Shown: positions 1-7,655 of the stretch, piece after piece
How positions within the stretch are numbered: the first letter of the stretch is position 1
How the letters are laid out: each line of letters opens with the position of its first letter
NCBI GenBank assembly: GCA_964484795.1
Contig: CAZAFN010000019.1
Coordinates: 1-30,548 of the forward strand
DNA length: 30,548 nt
From: CAZAFN01 sp964484795
GTDB lineage: Bacteria; Pseudomonadota; Alphaproteobacteria; Methylaequorales; Methylaequoraceae
Direction: 5' to 3'
Translations under genes and position numbers: made by a program
The notes under the pieces: generated by a model
The model's database searches: none
Seen by the model: the letters and a program-made list of their open reading frames with translations, nothing else
What the model was told of the DNA's origin: nothing

Positions 1-532
1 TAATTAATGCAGGTTTAATTGGTTTGTCATTAATTTCTTCTTTTGCAATATCTTCAGGAAATTCAATTACAGTAACTCCAGGTTTCTCAGTTTCAGCAAC
101 TTTAAATGCCTTTCTTACCACTTCTGTAATATTACTTGCAGTCAAAATTGTTTGTGCCCATTTGGAAATGGGGTTAACCATACTAATTGAGTCCATAATT
201 TGATGGCTTTCCTTGTGTAGTCTTTTTGTAGAGCCTTGACCAATGATTGCAACGACAGGTGCTCTATCCATATTAGCATCGGCAAGACCTGTCATCAAAT
301 TTGTTACACCAGGGCCCAAAGTAGATAAGCAAACACCAGCTTTTCCAGTTAATCTACCATAGGTATCTGCCATAAAAGCAGCAGCTTGCTCATGTCTACA
401 TAGTACAAACTCAATTTTTTTACTTTTTTCTAGGGAGAGCATAAAATCGGCATTTTCTTCACCCGGGATTCCAAAAATTTTGGTAACTCCTTCCTCTTCA
501 AGACATTTTATAAACAAATCAGATGCTTTCAT
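1..532 (-). CDS. Acetolactate synthase-like TPP-dependent enzyme, N-terminal part (runs off left edge)
   Basis: Minus-strand gene whose ATG is at 532-530; 177 codons are visible and the C-terminal two thirds lie outside the window. The protein begins MKASDLFIKCLEEEG and shows the TPP-enzyme N-terminal (pyrimidine-binding) domain: IFGIPGEEN near residue 19, then RHEQAAAF, whose Glu is the conserved cofactor-activating residue, then TLGPGVTN and a DRAPVVAIIGQ strand. This pattern matches acetolactate synthase/AlsS-like large subunits, which condense two pyruvates to acetolactate. Other members of the superfamily (glyoxylate carboligase, sulfoacetaldehyde acetyltransferase, oxalyl-CoA decarboxylase) share the fold and cannot be excluded without the C-terminal half. 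An AAGGAG ribosome site lies 6 bases before the ATG, and the aldehyde dehydrogenase stop is only 15 bases upstream, so the two are probably cotranscribed. Family assignment is firm; substrate is not. Confidence 0.85.
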   Translation of the reverse strand, partial: MKASDLFIKCLEEEGVTKIFGIPGEENADFMLSLEKSKKIEFVLCRHEQAAAFMADTYGRLTGKAGVCLSTLGPGVTNLMTGLADANMDRAPVVAIIGQGSTKRLHKESHQIMDSISMVNPISKWAQTILTASNITEVVRKAFKVAETEKPGVTVIEFPEDIAKEEINDKPIKPALI

Positions 533-547
533 TCTTACTCCTTATTT

Positions 548-1927
548 CTATTTTCTTAAAATCAACATTTTTTCAATTTGCATTTCATGCATTGTATATC
601 TTATTCCTCCAACACCATGGCCGGAGTGTTTTAATCCAGCAAAAGGCATCCAGTCAACTCTAAATGCAGTGTGATCATTATGAAAAACTGCTGAAGCATT
701 TATTCTTTCATAAAATTTTAAAACTTCATTAATCTCATTTGTAAAAATTGATGCTTGAAAAGAAACATCAACAGAATTTGCAATAGATATTGCCTTTTCA
801 AAATCAGTATAAGTGTGTATGCATACTACAGGACCAAATATTTCTGATTGAGAAATCTTGTCAGAACTTTTGGGATTAAGAAGTATAGTTTTATCAAATT
901 CAGTTTCTGACAATCTCTTTCCTCCAAGTATTAATTCAGCTCCATTTTTAACAGATTCTTGAACCCATTCATCAACTCTATCAACTTCAGCAGGTCTGAT
1001 CAATGGACCAACATTTGTTTCTTTTTTTAAAGGATCTCCAATTTTTAATTTTTGAACATCTTTTTTAAAAATTTCAATGAAATTGTCTAGAATGTTTTTA
1101 GTGATAAAAATTCTCTGGACAGAAACACAAACCTGACCGGCATGATAAAAGCCACCTCTGGCCAAGCTTTGGGAACAATCAATTAATGATGTGCTTTCAG
1201 TCAGAAAGGTTGGTGCCATACCACCATGCTCTAAGGCACATCTAGTACCTGGCGCTAATTTAGATCTTAAAAACCATCCAACCCTACTAGAACCAATAAA
1301 ACTAAAAAAATTAATTCTGTCATCCGACACCAATTTTGTTGCTAATTCTAAATTTTTGGGTAGAACAAAATGGCATCTCTCTTCTGGAAGACCAGCATCA
1401 TACAACATTTCAATTATTTTTTTACAAGATAGAGGCGTATCTTCAGCAGGTTTAACTATTACTGAACAACCAACAGCTATTGCGGGAATTATTTGATGAA
1501 TTATTAAATTAAATGGGTGGTTGAAAGCACTTATGGCTAGTACCAATCCAATTGGCTCCTTTTGAGTAAATGCAATTCTACCAGAAGAAGCATCATCTAA
1601 GTTCATAGGTATTACCGAGCCAGATTCTGATTTTAGAACTTCTATGCATGAATCAACTCCGTCAGCTCCTCTTTTTATTTCAATAATAGAGTCAATTAAT
1701 GGTTTGCCACCCTCAGATGCAGCTAATGATGCTAACTCATCAATGTTTTTTTTAATGTCATCTGAGAATCTTTTTAATACTTCTATTCTTTCCTTAGGAG
1801 GAAAATCTAAACCTTTATTCATAGACACTTTTGATGCCTTATGAACAATCTTTTCCAATTGATCTTCATCATGGCAGTCCAAAGTTGTAATTACATTATT
1901 TTTCCAAGGTGATTTTACTTCAAGCAT
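548..1927 (-). CDS. NAD(P)-dependent aldehyde dehydrogenase
   Basis: A 459-residue member of the aldehyde dehydrogenase superfamily, close to the usual 450-500 residues. Visible landmarks in order: FNHPFN at 135-140 (oxyanion Asn region), KPAEDTP from 159, the dinucleotide-binding FIGSSRVG near 210, general-base Glu233 in LEHGGMAP, catalytic Cys267 in GQVCVS, and EIFGPVV near 365. Both catalytic residues are present, so it should oxidise an aldehyde to the acid. The sequence does not look like the CoA-acylating MmsA group, which is represented elsewhere in this window. The substrate is unknown; lactaldehyde, phosphonoacetaldehyde and related short aldehydes are possibilities for this subgroup. 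It is the first gene of a two-gene minus-strand unit with the acetolactate synthase-like gene, which suggests that aldehyde oxidation is linked to a TPP-enzyme reaction on a 2-oxo acid. It is divergent from yajQ, with 86 bases between the starts. Confidence 0.9.
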   Translation of the reverse strand: MLEVKSPWKNNVITTLDCHDEDQLEKIVHKASKVSMNKGLDFPPKERIEVLKRFSDDIKKNIDELASLAASEGGKPLIDSIIEIKRGADGVDSCIEVLKSESGSVIPMNLDDASSGRIAFTQKEPIGLVLAISAFNHPFNLIIHQIIPAIAVGCSVIVKPAEDTPLSCKKIIEMLYDAGLPEERCHFVLPKNLELATKLVSDDRINFFSFIGSSRVGWFLRSKLAPGTRCALEHGGMAPTFLTESTSLIDCSQSLARGGFYHAGQVCVSVQRIFITKNILDNFIEIFKKDVQKLKIGDPLKKETNVGPLIRPAEVDRVDEWVQESVKNGAELILGGKRLSETEFDKTILLNPKSSDKISQSEIFGPVVCIHTYTDFEKAISIANSVDVSFQASIFTNEINEVLKFYERINASAVFHNDHTAFRVDWMPFAGLKHSGHGVGGIRYTMHEMQIEKMLILRK

Positions 1928-1938
1928 AATCTTAAATG

Positions 1939-1968
1939 TTTACATTCAGAAAGAATTAATTCTATAAT
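1939..1968 (+). promoter_or_regulatory. Candidate sigma70 promoter for yajQ
   Basis: TTTACA (1939-1944) and a perfect TATAAT (1963-1968) are separated by 18 bases on the plus strand, in the 86-base gap between the divergent aldehyde dehydrogenase and yajQ. Transcription would start near 1975, leaving a leader of about 40 bases. The match is good, but AT-rich DNA produces chance -10 boxes often. Confidence 0.5.
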
Positions 1969-2013
1969 AGAGTAAAATAATTTACTACTACTTATTATAT
2001 CAAAGAATCAGAA

Positions 2014-2499
2014 ATGCCTTCATTTGACGTCGTATCTAAAACAGATTTAGCAGAAGTTGATAATGCTATTAATGGTGCAATGAGAGAAATATCAACTAGG
2101 TATGATTTTAAAGAAAGCCAATCAAAAATTGCTAGAGACAATGATGAAATTGAATTAATGGCAGAAGATCAATATAAAATAGATCAGGTTCAACAAATTT
2201 TTAGAACTCACTTGGTCAAGAGGAAAGTCTCAACAGGAGCATTTGATTTTTCTAAAGTTGAAGATGCAAGACAAGGAATGTTAAGACAAAAATCAAAAAT
2301 TGTGCAAGGTATTGAAAGAGAAATCTCTCAAAAAATTAATAAAATTGTAAAAGATAGTAAATTGAAACTTCAAATTGCCATCAGGGGTGATGAAATAAGA
2401 GTTTCTGGGCAAAAGAGAGATGTGCTTCAAGAGGCAATACAATTAATTAAAAATATGGGAGTAAAGCAACCATTGCAATTTATTAATTTCAGAGACTAA
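2014..2499 (+). CDS. yajQ: YajQ family nucleotide-binding protein (DUF520)
   Basis: A 161-residue protein, the standard length for YajQ/DUF520. The N-terminus MPSFDVVSKTDLAEVDNAI, the STRYDFK motif near residue 28 and the C-terminal GVKQPLQFINFRD are hallmark family sequences. The fold is two ferredoxin-like domains that bind nucleotides or RNA. Some members bind cyclic di-GMP and act with transcription factors in pathogens; the function in marine alphaproteobacteria is not established. It is the first gene on the plus strand after a divergent promoter region and is followed 30 bases later by a 49-codon ORF. The start is set by the invariant MPSFD. Confidence 0.95.
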   Translation: MPSFDVVSKTDLAEVDNAINGAMREISTRYDFKESQSKIARDNDEIELMAEDQYKIDQVQQIFRTHLVKRKVSTGAFDFSKVEDARQGMLRQKSKIVQGIEREISQKINKIVKDSKLKLQIAIRGDEIRVSGQKRDVLQEAIQLIKNMGVKQPLQFINFRD

Positions 2500-2529
2500 T
2501 TTTGGCATTAAATTTTCATAGCTATTAAT

Positions 2530-2679
2530 ATGAAAGAAAAAAAAAATATTATAAAAAAATTACTTAGTGAATCATCTGGTTCGATGATAAATAAGTTGGC
2601 TTCTTTAAAATATGTAACAAAAAAGGACACAGCATTAATTTCTTCAGTAATATCGAATACTTTAAAAAAGAAGAAATAG
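2530..2679 (+). CDS. Small basic hypothetical protein, 49 residues
   Basis: An ATG at 2530 opens a 49-codon frame ending TAG at 2677-2679, directly abutting the stop of the convergent methyltransferase at 2680. The product begins MKEKKNIIKKLLSES and ends NTLKKKK, Lys-rich at both ends with a central Ser/Leu stretch (SGSMINKLASLKYV), and could form a short helical pair. I do not recognise a family. In favour of its being real: it exactly fills an otherwise empty gap in a genome with almost no spacers, and it lies 30 bases after yajQ in the same direction. Against: there is no convincing Shine-Dalgarno site, and lysine-rich frames arise by chance in AT-rich DNA. Confidence 0.5.
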   Translation: MKEKKNIIKKLLSESSGSMINKLASLKYVTKKDTALISSVISNTLKKKK

Positions 2680-3447
2680 TTATTTTTTGATTACAAAAAA
2701 AGAGTACCCTTGATGCCAATCACTGCATCTTCCCTGAAATACTGCACTGGTATCATCATGTGTTGTTCTTATTTCTAACTGAGCAAGTACAACTGAATTT
2801 AAATCTTCAATGGCTTTATAAGTGCCATCTCTAACCTGTTTCCAATTCCAATCATCCACAATTAAAATGTACTCGCTATCTAATGCAGGTTGAGGCATTA
2901 TTACTCCGTCTATATGATCCTTAAAGTTATGTGGCCCATCAAATAAGAATATATTGTGTGGACCAATAGAATTATAATTAACTTCTCTAAAATCTTTATT
3001 CAAGAGGTTGAAGTCAATTTTTTCTGTTAAATAATTATTGATATTTTTTTCAAAAATTTTTTTGGGATTATCTACTTTCGTTAAAAATTCAGACCAATTG
3101 TCAATGCAAGTAATTTTAAGCTCATTTTCATATATTGCTGAACAAGCAGTTGAGCCCATCCATGAACCAATTTCAAGATATTTAGGCGACTTCATAGAAG
3201 AAATTATATTATTTATCAAGTATCTATATTTTTTCCCAGACAATCCGCCTAATTCTTTTATTTCATCAGTAATTTTAGTTTCTAAAGCAAGTGTCATTTG
3301 CAGGGAATCATCTAAAATTTTTGAAAATTTATGTTTTCTTGTTCCATGGAATTTTATTGATGTCTCATCGATATTAGCAGATAAATTTATTAAATTTTTT
3401 AGTTCAGCATTTTCTTTTGAAAATATTTGTTTCTTCAGACTTTCCAT
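2680..3447 (-). CDS. Class I SAM-dependent methyltransferase-like protein
   Basis: A 255-residue protein with a SAM-binding glycine motif, YLEIGSWMGST (motif I), after an N-terminal helical part of about 90 residues. It is followed by ITCIDNWSEF, whose acidic Asp fits the SAM ribose-binding position, then IFLFDGPHNF and ILIVDDWNWK. The DGPH and VDDW pairs resemble the Methyltransf_24/cephalosporin hydroxylase-like group found in secondary-metabolite and glycan loci. The substrate is unknown. The C-terminus GYSFFVIKK looks complete. The gene is divergent from the lldD-like gene, with 38 bases between starts, and convergent with the 49-residue ORF, so it is probably a single-gene unit. Its internal CSDWHQG may contribute to a substrate pocket, but that is a guess. 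Confidence 0.75.
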   Translation of the reverse strand: MESLKKQIFSKENAELKNLINLSANIDETSIKFHGTRKHKFSKILDDSLQMTLALETKITDEIKELGGLSGKKYRYLINNIISSMKSPKYLEIGSWMGSTACSAIYENELKITCIDNWSEFLTKVDNPKKIFEKNINNYLTEKIDFNLLNKDFREVNYNSIGPHNIFLFDGPHNFKDHIDGVIMPQPALDSEYILIVDDWNWKQVRDGTYKAIEDLNSVVLAQLEIRTTHDDTSAVFQGRCSDWHQGYSFFVIKK

Positions 3448-3485
3448 ATTAAATTTTAGACATAGAATAAAATCAAAATATAAAT

Positions 3486-4634
3486 ATGAGTAAACTAGAA
3501 AAATGTCATAATGTAAATGATTTTAGAGTTTTGGCAAAGCAAAGACTACCATCACCAATCTTTCACTATATAGATGGTGGTTCAGATGATGAAGTAACTT
3601 GCAAAAGAAATACTGAAGCCTTTGAGAAGTGCTATTTGGTTCCCAATGTGCTTAGATCAGTTGAAAAAATTAGTCTTGGAGTAAATATTTTGGGCAAAAA
3701 AATTAATTTGCCGTTTTTTCTTTCTCCAACAGCCCTTCAAAGACTTTTTCATTTTGATGGGGAACTTGCTGTTGCTAAAGCGGCTGAAAGTTTTAACACT
3801 TTTTTTGGAATTTCATCTTTATCAACTCTACCAATTGAAGATATAAAATCGATTAATACACCGAAAATGTTTCAATTATATTTTCATAAGGATAAAGGGC
3901 TAACAAATTCAATGATTGACAAATGTAAAAGTAATAATATTGATGCACTGGCCTTGACAGTTGACACGATTACTGGAGGAAATAGAGAAAGAGATCTTAG
4001 AACTGGGTTTACATCTCCACCAAAATTAAATCTAAAAAGTTTTTTAAGTTTTATGTTTTCTCCAGTATGGACAGCAAATTACTTATTTAGAAAAAAATTT
4101 GATCTACCTTTTTTAAGCGAATATGTAAAACAAGGTACAGACATTAGAATTTCAGTATCTGATTATTTTACCAATATGCTTGATCAAAATATGAACTGGA
4201 AAGATGCTGAAAACATTAAAAAAGAATGGGGCGGAGTTTTTTGTTTAAAAGGCATAATGTCTGCAGATGATGCCAAAAAGGCAGTTGATATTGGAGCTGA
4301 TGCCATAATGATATCAAATCACGGTGGAAGACAATTAGATGGTTCAAGGTCTCCTTTTGATCAACTAGAGGAAATTATTGATACGGTTGGGGGTAAAATT
4401 GAGATTATCTGCGATGGTGGAATTAGAAGAGGGACTCACATTTTAAAAGCATTATCTGTTGGAGCCAATGCCTGTTCAGGAGGGCGTCTATATCTTTATG
4501 CATTAGCTGCAGGTGGAAAACTTGGAGTGATTAAAGCTATAGAAAATTTAAAAAATGAACTATCAAGGGATATGAAATTAATGGGTTACAACAAAATATC
4601 TCAACTCAATCGAAATAATGTGAGGTTCAGTTGA
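3486..4634 (+). CDS. lldD: FMN-dependent alpha-hydroxy acid dehydrogenase (L-lactate dehydrogenase type)
   Basis: A 382-residue TIM-barrel flavoenzyme, the usual length for LldD and glycolate oxidase relatives. Signatures: FHYIDGGSDDE near 26-36, ALQRLFHFDGE near 83-93, LTVDT near 157, the flavin-contacting Lys255 in LKGI, the catalytic His279 and substrate-binding Arg282 in SNHGGRQLDG, and the phosphate-binding CDGGIRRG near 309. It oxidises an L-2-hydroxy acid (lactate by best resemblance) to the 2-oxo acid, passing electrons to quinone or oxygen. The typical GRPFLYGLAAGG stretch is changed to GGRLYLYALAAGG, so substrate range may differ. Its TGA overlaps the TTG start of the next gene by four bases, so it leads the long plus-strand envelope and housekeeping run. 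Confidence 0.9.
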   Translation: MSKLEKCHNVNDFRVLAKQRLPSPIFHYIDGGSDDEVTCKRNTEAFEKCYLVPNVLRSVEKISLGVNILGKKINLPFFLSPTALQRLFHFDGELAVAKAAESFNTFFGISSLSTLPIEDIKSINTPKMFQLYFHKDKGLTNSMIDKCKSNNIDALALTVDTITGGNRERDLRTGFTSPPKLNLKSFLSFMFSPVWTANYLFRKKFDLPFLSEYVKQGTDIRISVSDYFTNMLDQNMNWKDAENIKKEWGGVFCLKGIMSADDAKKAVDIGADAIMISNHGGRQLDGSRSPFDQLEEIIDTVGGKIEIICDGGIRRGTHILKALSVGANACSGGRLYLYALAAGGKLGVIKAIENLKNELSRDMKLMGYNKISQLNRNNVRFS

Positions 4635-5623
4635 AATCACTTACATCTTTTACATTATTCTTACTGACGTGTTTTATATTTACTGAAAGTTTTGGAGTTA
4701 GCAATGATTCTCCAGATTTAAGTTTAAAATCTGAGAATGATTTAACGTGGAGTGAGTGGATCAACAAAACAAAAGAAAAATTGAAGTTTCATAATTTCAA
4801 AGATTCAACTCTAAACCAATTAGATAAAATTACGTTTAATAAAAGAGTAATTGAACTTGATAGAAAACAACCAGAATTCAAAATTAATTTCAATCAGTAT
4901 AAAAAAAATCTAATTACCAAAGAAAGAAAGAAACAACTAAAGAAAAATTATATTCAAAATCTAAATTTGCTAAAAAAAATAGAATCTAATTATAACATTG
5001 ATATTAAAACACTGGTTTCACTGTGGGCTATTGAAACATCATTTGGAAAGCACGTTGGCAAATTTAATATCATTAGGTCTCTTTGTTCACTATCATATGA
5101 TGGTAGAAGAAAAGATTTTTTCTTTAATGAACTTGTGAATGCAATGACCATTATAGATGATGAGCATATTAAAGTTAAAGACTTCAAGGGTTCCTGGGCT
5201 GGTGCGTTTGGTCAAACACAGTTTATGCCAAGTACATTTATAAATTATGCAGTTGATTTTGATAATGATAAAAAAATTAATCTATTTAATAAACAGGATG
5301 CATTAGCATCTGGAGCAAATTATCTTAGCCTAATGGGTTGGAATAACAAATTGATTTGGGGAGAAAAGATAGACATAAAGCTAGATGAAAAACTAAAAAA
5401 ATTTTCCAAGGAAAAAACATATAAAAAAAGAAAATATTGGGAAAGTTATGGAATTTTTTTAAAAAAGAAATACAATGATGATGATTTGATGCGCCTAATA
5501 ATACCTGATTCCATTGACAATCAAGTTTATTTGGTAACAAAAAATTTTGATGTTTTACTTGGATGGAATAGGTCAAATTATTTTGCTTTAACTGTTTTTT
5601 TACTTTCAGATGAAATTAATTAG
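4631..5623 (+). CDS. mltB: Periplasmic lytic murein transglycosylase, MltB/SLT_2 type
   Basis: A 330-residue exported enzyme predicted to cleave the MurNAc-GlcNAc bond of peptidoglycan with 1,6-anhydro ring formation. An N-terminal signal segment (SFTLFLLTCFIFTESFG) has no clear lipobox. The catalytic Glu135 lies in WAIETSFG, followed by SLSYDGRRKDFF and the substrate-groove motif WAGAFGQTQFMPST near 189-202, all typical of MltB. Many alphaproteobacterial relatives carry a C-terminal peptidoglycan-binding domain; at 330 residues I see none. The start is TTG: it overlaps the upstream stop (TTGA), and GAGG at 4622-4625 sits 5 bases before it, which decides for TTG. The gene is followed at once by rlpA and a D,D-carboxypeptidase, giving three wall enzymes in a row. 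Confidence 0.88.
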   Translation: MKSLTSFTLFLLTCFIFTESFGVSNDSPDLSLKSENDLTWSEWINKTKEKLKFHNFKDSTLNQLDKITFNKRVIELDRKQPEFKINFNQYKKNLITKERKKQLKKNYIQNLNLLKKIESNYNIDIKTLVSLWAIETSFGKHVGKFNIIRSLCSLSYDGRRKDFFFNELVNAMTIIDDEHIKVKDFKGSWAGAFGQTQFMPSTFINYAVDFDNDKKINLFNKQDALASGANYLSLMGWNNKLIWGEKIDIKLDEKLKKFSKEKTYKKRKYWESYGIFLKKKYNDDDLMRLIIPDSIDNQVYLVTKNFDVLLGWNRSNYFALTVFLLSDEIN

Positions 5624-5630
5624 AGTGCTT

Positions 5631-6515
5631 ATGAATTTTAAAATTTTTTTATACCTTTTAATTCTATTCACTCTATCAAGTTGTTCGGAAACCACATTTC
5701 TTGTAAATTCAGCCAAAAGAATTGGTTCTTGGGGTGATGGATCAACTTACAAAATTGGAAATCCATATAAAATCAACGGAAAATGGTATTATCCTGCCGT
5801 AGACTATCAATATGATGAGATTGGTTACGCTTCATGGTATGGTCCAGCATTTCATGGAAAAAAAACTGCAAATGGAGAAATATTTGATCAAAATAAAATT
5901 TCTGCAGCTCATAAAACTTTACCTTTACCATCAATCGTAAGAGTAACAAACCTTGAAAATGGTAAGGTTTTGTCTGATATTAGAATTAATGATAGAGGAC
6001 CATTTGCTAGAGGTAGGATTATAGATTTGTCTAAAGCAGCAGCAAAAGAGCTAGATTTTTTAAAGGAAGGCATAGCAAGAGTCAGAGTTGAAATATTAGA
6101 AGACGAATCACGAAAATTAGCATCAGGTAGCAAAAATTCAGTAAACAAAGTAGAGTCGGCAGAAATAAAAGAAATTAAAAAGAGAGAATTCTCCAACCAT
6201 TCTGATCTAAAGCTGGAGAATTCACCAAAGATTAAGGAAAACGATAAAAAGGAAGACAATTTATCTTCAGAAAATAGTATATTAAAGGATGCTCCTCTAG
6301 CAATTCAAGTTGGAGCATTTAATGATCATAGAAATGCTAAATCATTGATAGAAAAATTGTCAGAGTTTAAAGCATACATTGTAAGAGAGTTTGTAAATGA
6401 AACATATTTTTATAGAGTAAGAATAGGACCAATAGAAAGTATAGACTTAGCTTATTCAATTAAAAAAAAACTTAATGATTTGGGTTTTACAAGTGCCCAT
6501 TTAATCAAAAATTAA
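5631..6515 (+). CDS. rlpA: RlpA-like septal ring lytic transglycosylase lipoprotein with SPOR domain
   Basis: I prefer the ATG at 5631 over the one at 5610. It gives a clean lipoprotein signal (MNFKIFLYLLILF, lipobox LSSC with Cys18) and no overlap with mltB, whereas the longer form adds seven residues. The product is 294 residues. A double-psi beta-barrel spans roughly residues 63-155 with the family motifs ASWYGPAFHGKKTANGE, AAHKTLPLP (catalytic-site His) and INDRGPF (catalytic-site Asp). A charged low-complexity linker of about 60 residues follows, then a SPOR domain (AIQVGAFNDHRNA to the end) that binds denuded septal glycan. RlpA proteins act at the outer membrane/septum on peptidoglycan lacking stem peptides, which are made by amidases. 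Domain order and length are complete. Confidence 0.92.
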   Translation: MNFKIFLYLLILFTLSSCSETTFLVNSAKRIGSWGDGSTYKIGNPYKINGKWYYPAVDYQYDEIGYASWYGPAFHGKKTANGEIFDQNKISAAHKTLPLPSIVRVTNLENGKVLSDIRINDRGPFARGRIIDLSKAAAKELDFLKEGIARVRVEILEDESRKLASGSKNSVNKVESAEIKEIKKREFSNHSDLKLENSPKIKENDKKEDNLSSENSILKDAPLAIQVGAFNDHRNAKSLIEKLSEFKAYIVREFVNETYFYRVRIGPIESIDLAYSIKKKLNDLGFTSAHLIKN

Positions 6516-6521
6516 TTTGCT

Positions 6522-7655
6522 ATGTTTAAATTATTATTTTTTTTCATTTTAATTTTTAAATTTGCAGTTGTGAGTTCTATGGAAACTGTTGCAAAACAAG
6601 CTTTACTATATGATTTGTCAACTAATACTATTATTTTAGAAAAAAATTCTGATGAATTGATGTCACCAAGCTCTATGAGCAAAATTATGACAATTTATTA
6701 TCTTTTTAAAAAGCTAAAAGATGGAGAAATTTCACTTGAAGATGAATTTAAAATAAGTAAAAAGGCTTGGAAAAAAGGTGGATCAAGAATGTTTTTGAAT
6801 GTTGATTCGATGGTAAAAGTAGAAGATTTAATTAAAGGAATAATTGTCCAATCTGGTAATGATGCATGTATTGCTGTAGCTGAGGGAGTTTCTGGGAGTG
6901 AAGAGTTTTTTGTTGAGGAATTAAATTTACTTGCTAAAGAGATTGGATTAACTGATTCTTATTTTACAAACTCAACAGGTTGGCCTGATCCAGAACATTT
7001 AATGACTGCAAGAGATTTATTAACCCTTTCAATTCGAACAATTGAAGATTTCCCTGAATTATACCACTATTACGCAGATAAAGATTTCACTTATAATAAA
7101 ATAAAGCAATCTAACAGAAACCCTTTGCTTTTTTCAGATTTAAATGCTGACGGACTAAAGACCGGTCATACTTCTTTAGGTGGATATGGCTTAGTGGCAA
7201 CAGCAGAGAAAAATAATAGAAGATTAATATTAATTTTAAATGGTTTGGAAACAAGTCGACAAAGAAGTAAAGAATCAGATAGATTAATAAGACTTGGTTT
7301 TAATCAATACAAGAACATTGAAATTGTCAATAAAGATACGGATATAAAATCAATACCTATATGGGGAGGAAATAAAAAAACAATAAAAATCTACAATCAA
7401 GACAAAATCGCCATAACCATTCCAAAGAAATTAAGAAAAAATTTAAAATTTCATATAAAATTTTATACGCCATTTATGGCTCCAATCAAAAAAGATCAAG
7501 CTATAGCTGAGTTTTTAATAAAAAAAGGCAATAATGAAGTATTGAAAAAAATTGATCTTTATTCTAGAGAATCAGTTGAAAAAATGAGTTTCTTTTCTAA
7601 AGTTGTTCAAAATTTCAAATATCTCCTTTTTGGGGATAGCATATTTGTTGAATAA
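6522..7655 (+). CDS. dacC: D-alanyl-D-alanine carboxypeptidase (PBP5/6 family)
   Basis: A 377-residue serine peptidase of the S11 family that removes the terminal D-Ala from peptidoglycan stem peptides. A signal peptide covers about residues 1-20 (FKLLFFFILIFKFAVVSS). All three catalytic motifs are present: Ser51-Met-Ser-Lys54, Ser111-Gly-Asn113 and Lys213-Thr-Gly215. The C-terminal region from about residue 268 fits the PBP5 C-terminal beta domain, and the last residues (FFSKVVQNFKYLLFGDS) form the amphipathic membrane anchor typical of PBP5/6. It starts 6 bases after the rlpA stop and overlaps tmk by one base (TAATG), so translation of wall and nucleotide genes is coupled. Confidence 0.93.
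   Translation: MFKLLFFFILIFKFAVVSSMETVAKQALLYDLSTNTIILEKNSDELMSPSSMSKIMTIYYLFKKLKDGEISLEDEFKISKKAWKKGGSRMFLNVDSMVKVEDLIKGIIVQSGNDACIAVAEGVSGSEEFFVEELNLLAKEIGLTDSYFTNSTGWPDPEHLMTARDLLTLSIRTIEDFPELYHYYADKDFTYNKIKQSNRNPLLFSDLNADGLKTGHTSLGGYGLVATAEKNNRRLILILNGLETSRQRSKESDRLIRLGFNQYKNIEIVNKDTDIKSIPIWGGNKKTIKIYNQDKIAITIPKKLRKNLKFHIKFYTPFMAPIKKDQAIAEFLIKKGNNEVLKKIDLYSRESVEKMSFFSKVVQNFKYLLFGDSIFVE

Noticed and set aside
1191..1496. Plus-strand open frame of about 100 codons inside the aldehyde dehydrogenase gene
   Set aside because: Antisense to the conserved ALDH core with catalytic motifs; no family resemblance and no ribosome site, so it is a shadow frame.
3038..3493. Plus-strand frame of 151 codons opposite the methyltransferase gene
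   Set aside because: Overlaps a gene with clear SAM motifs; its composition mirrors the other strand, and it also runs into the start of the lldD-like gene.
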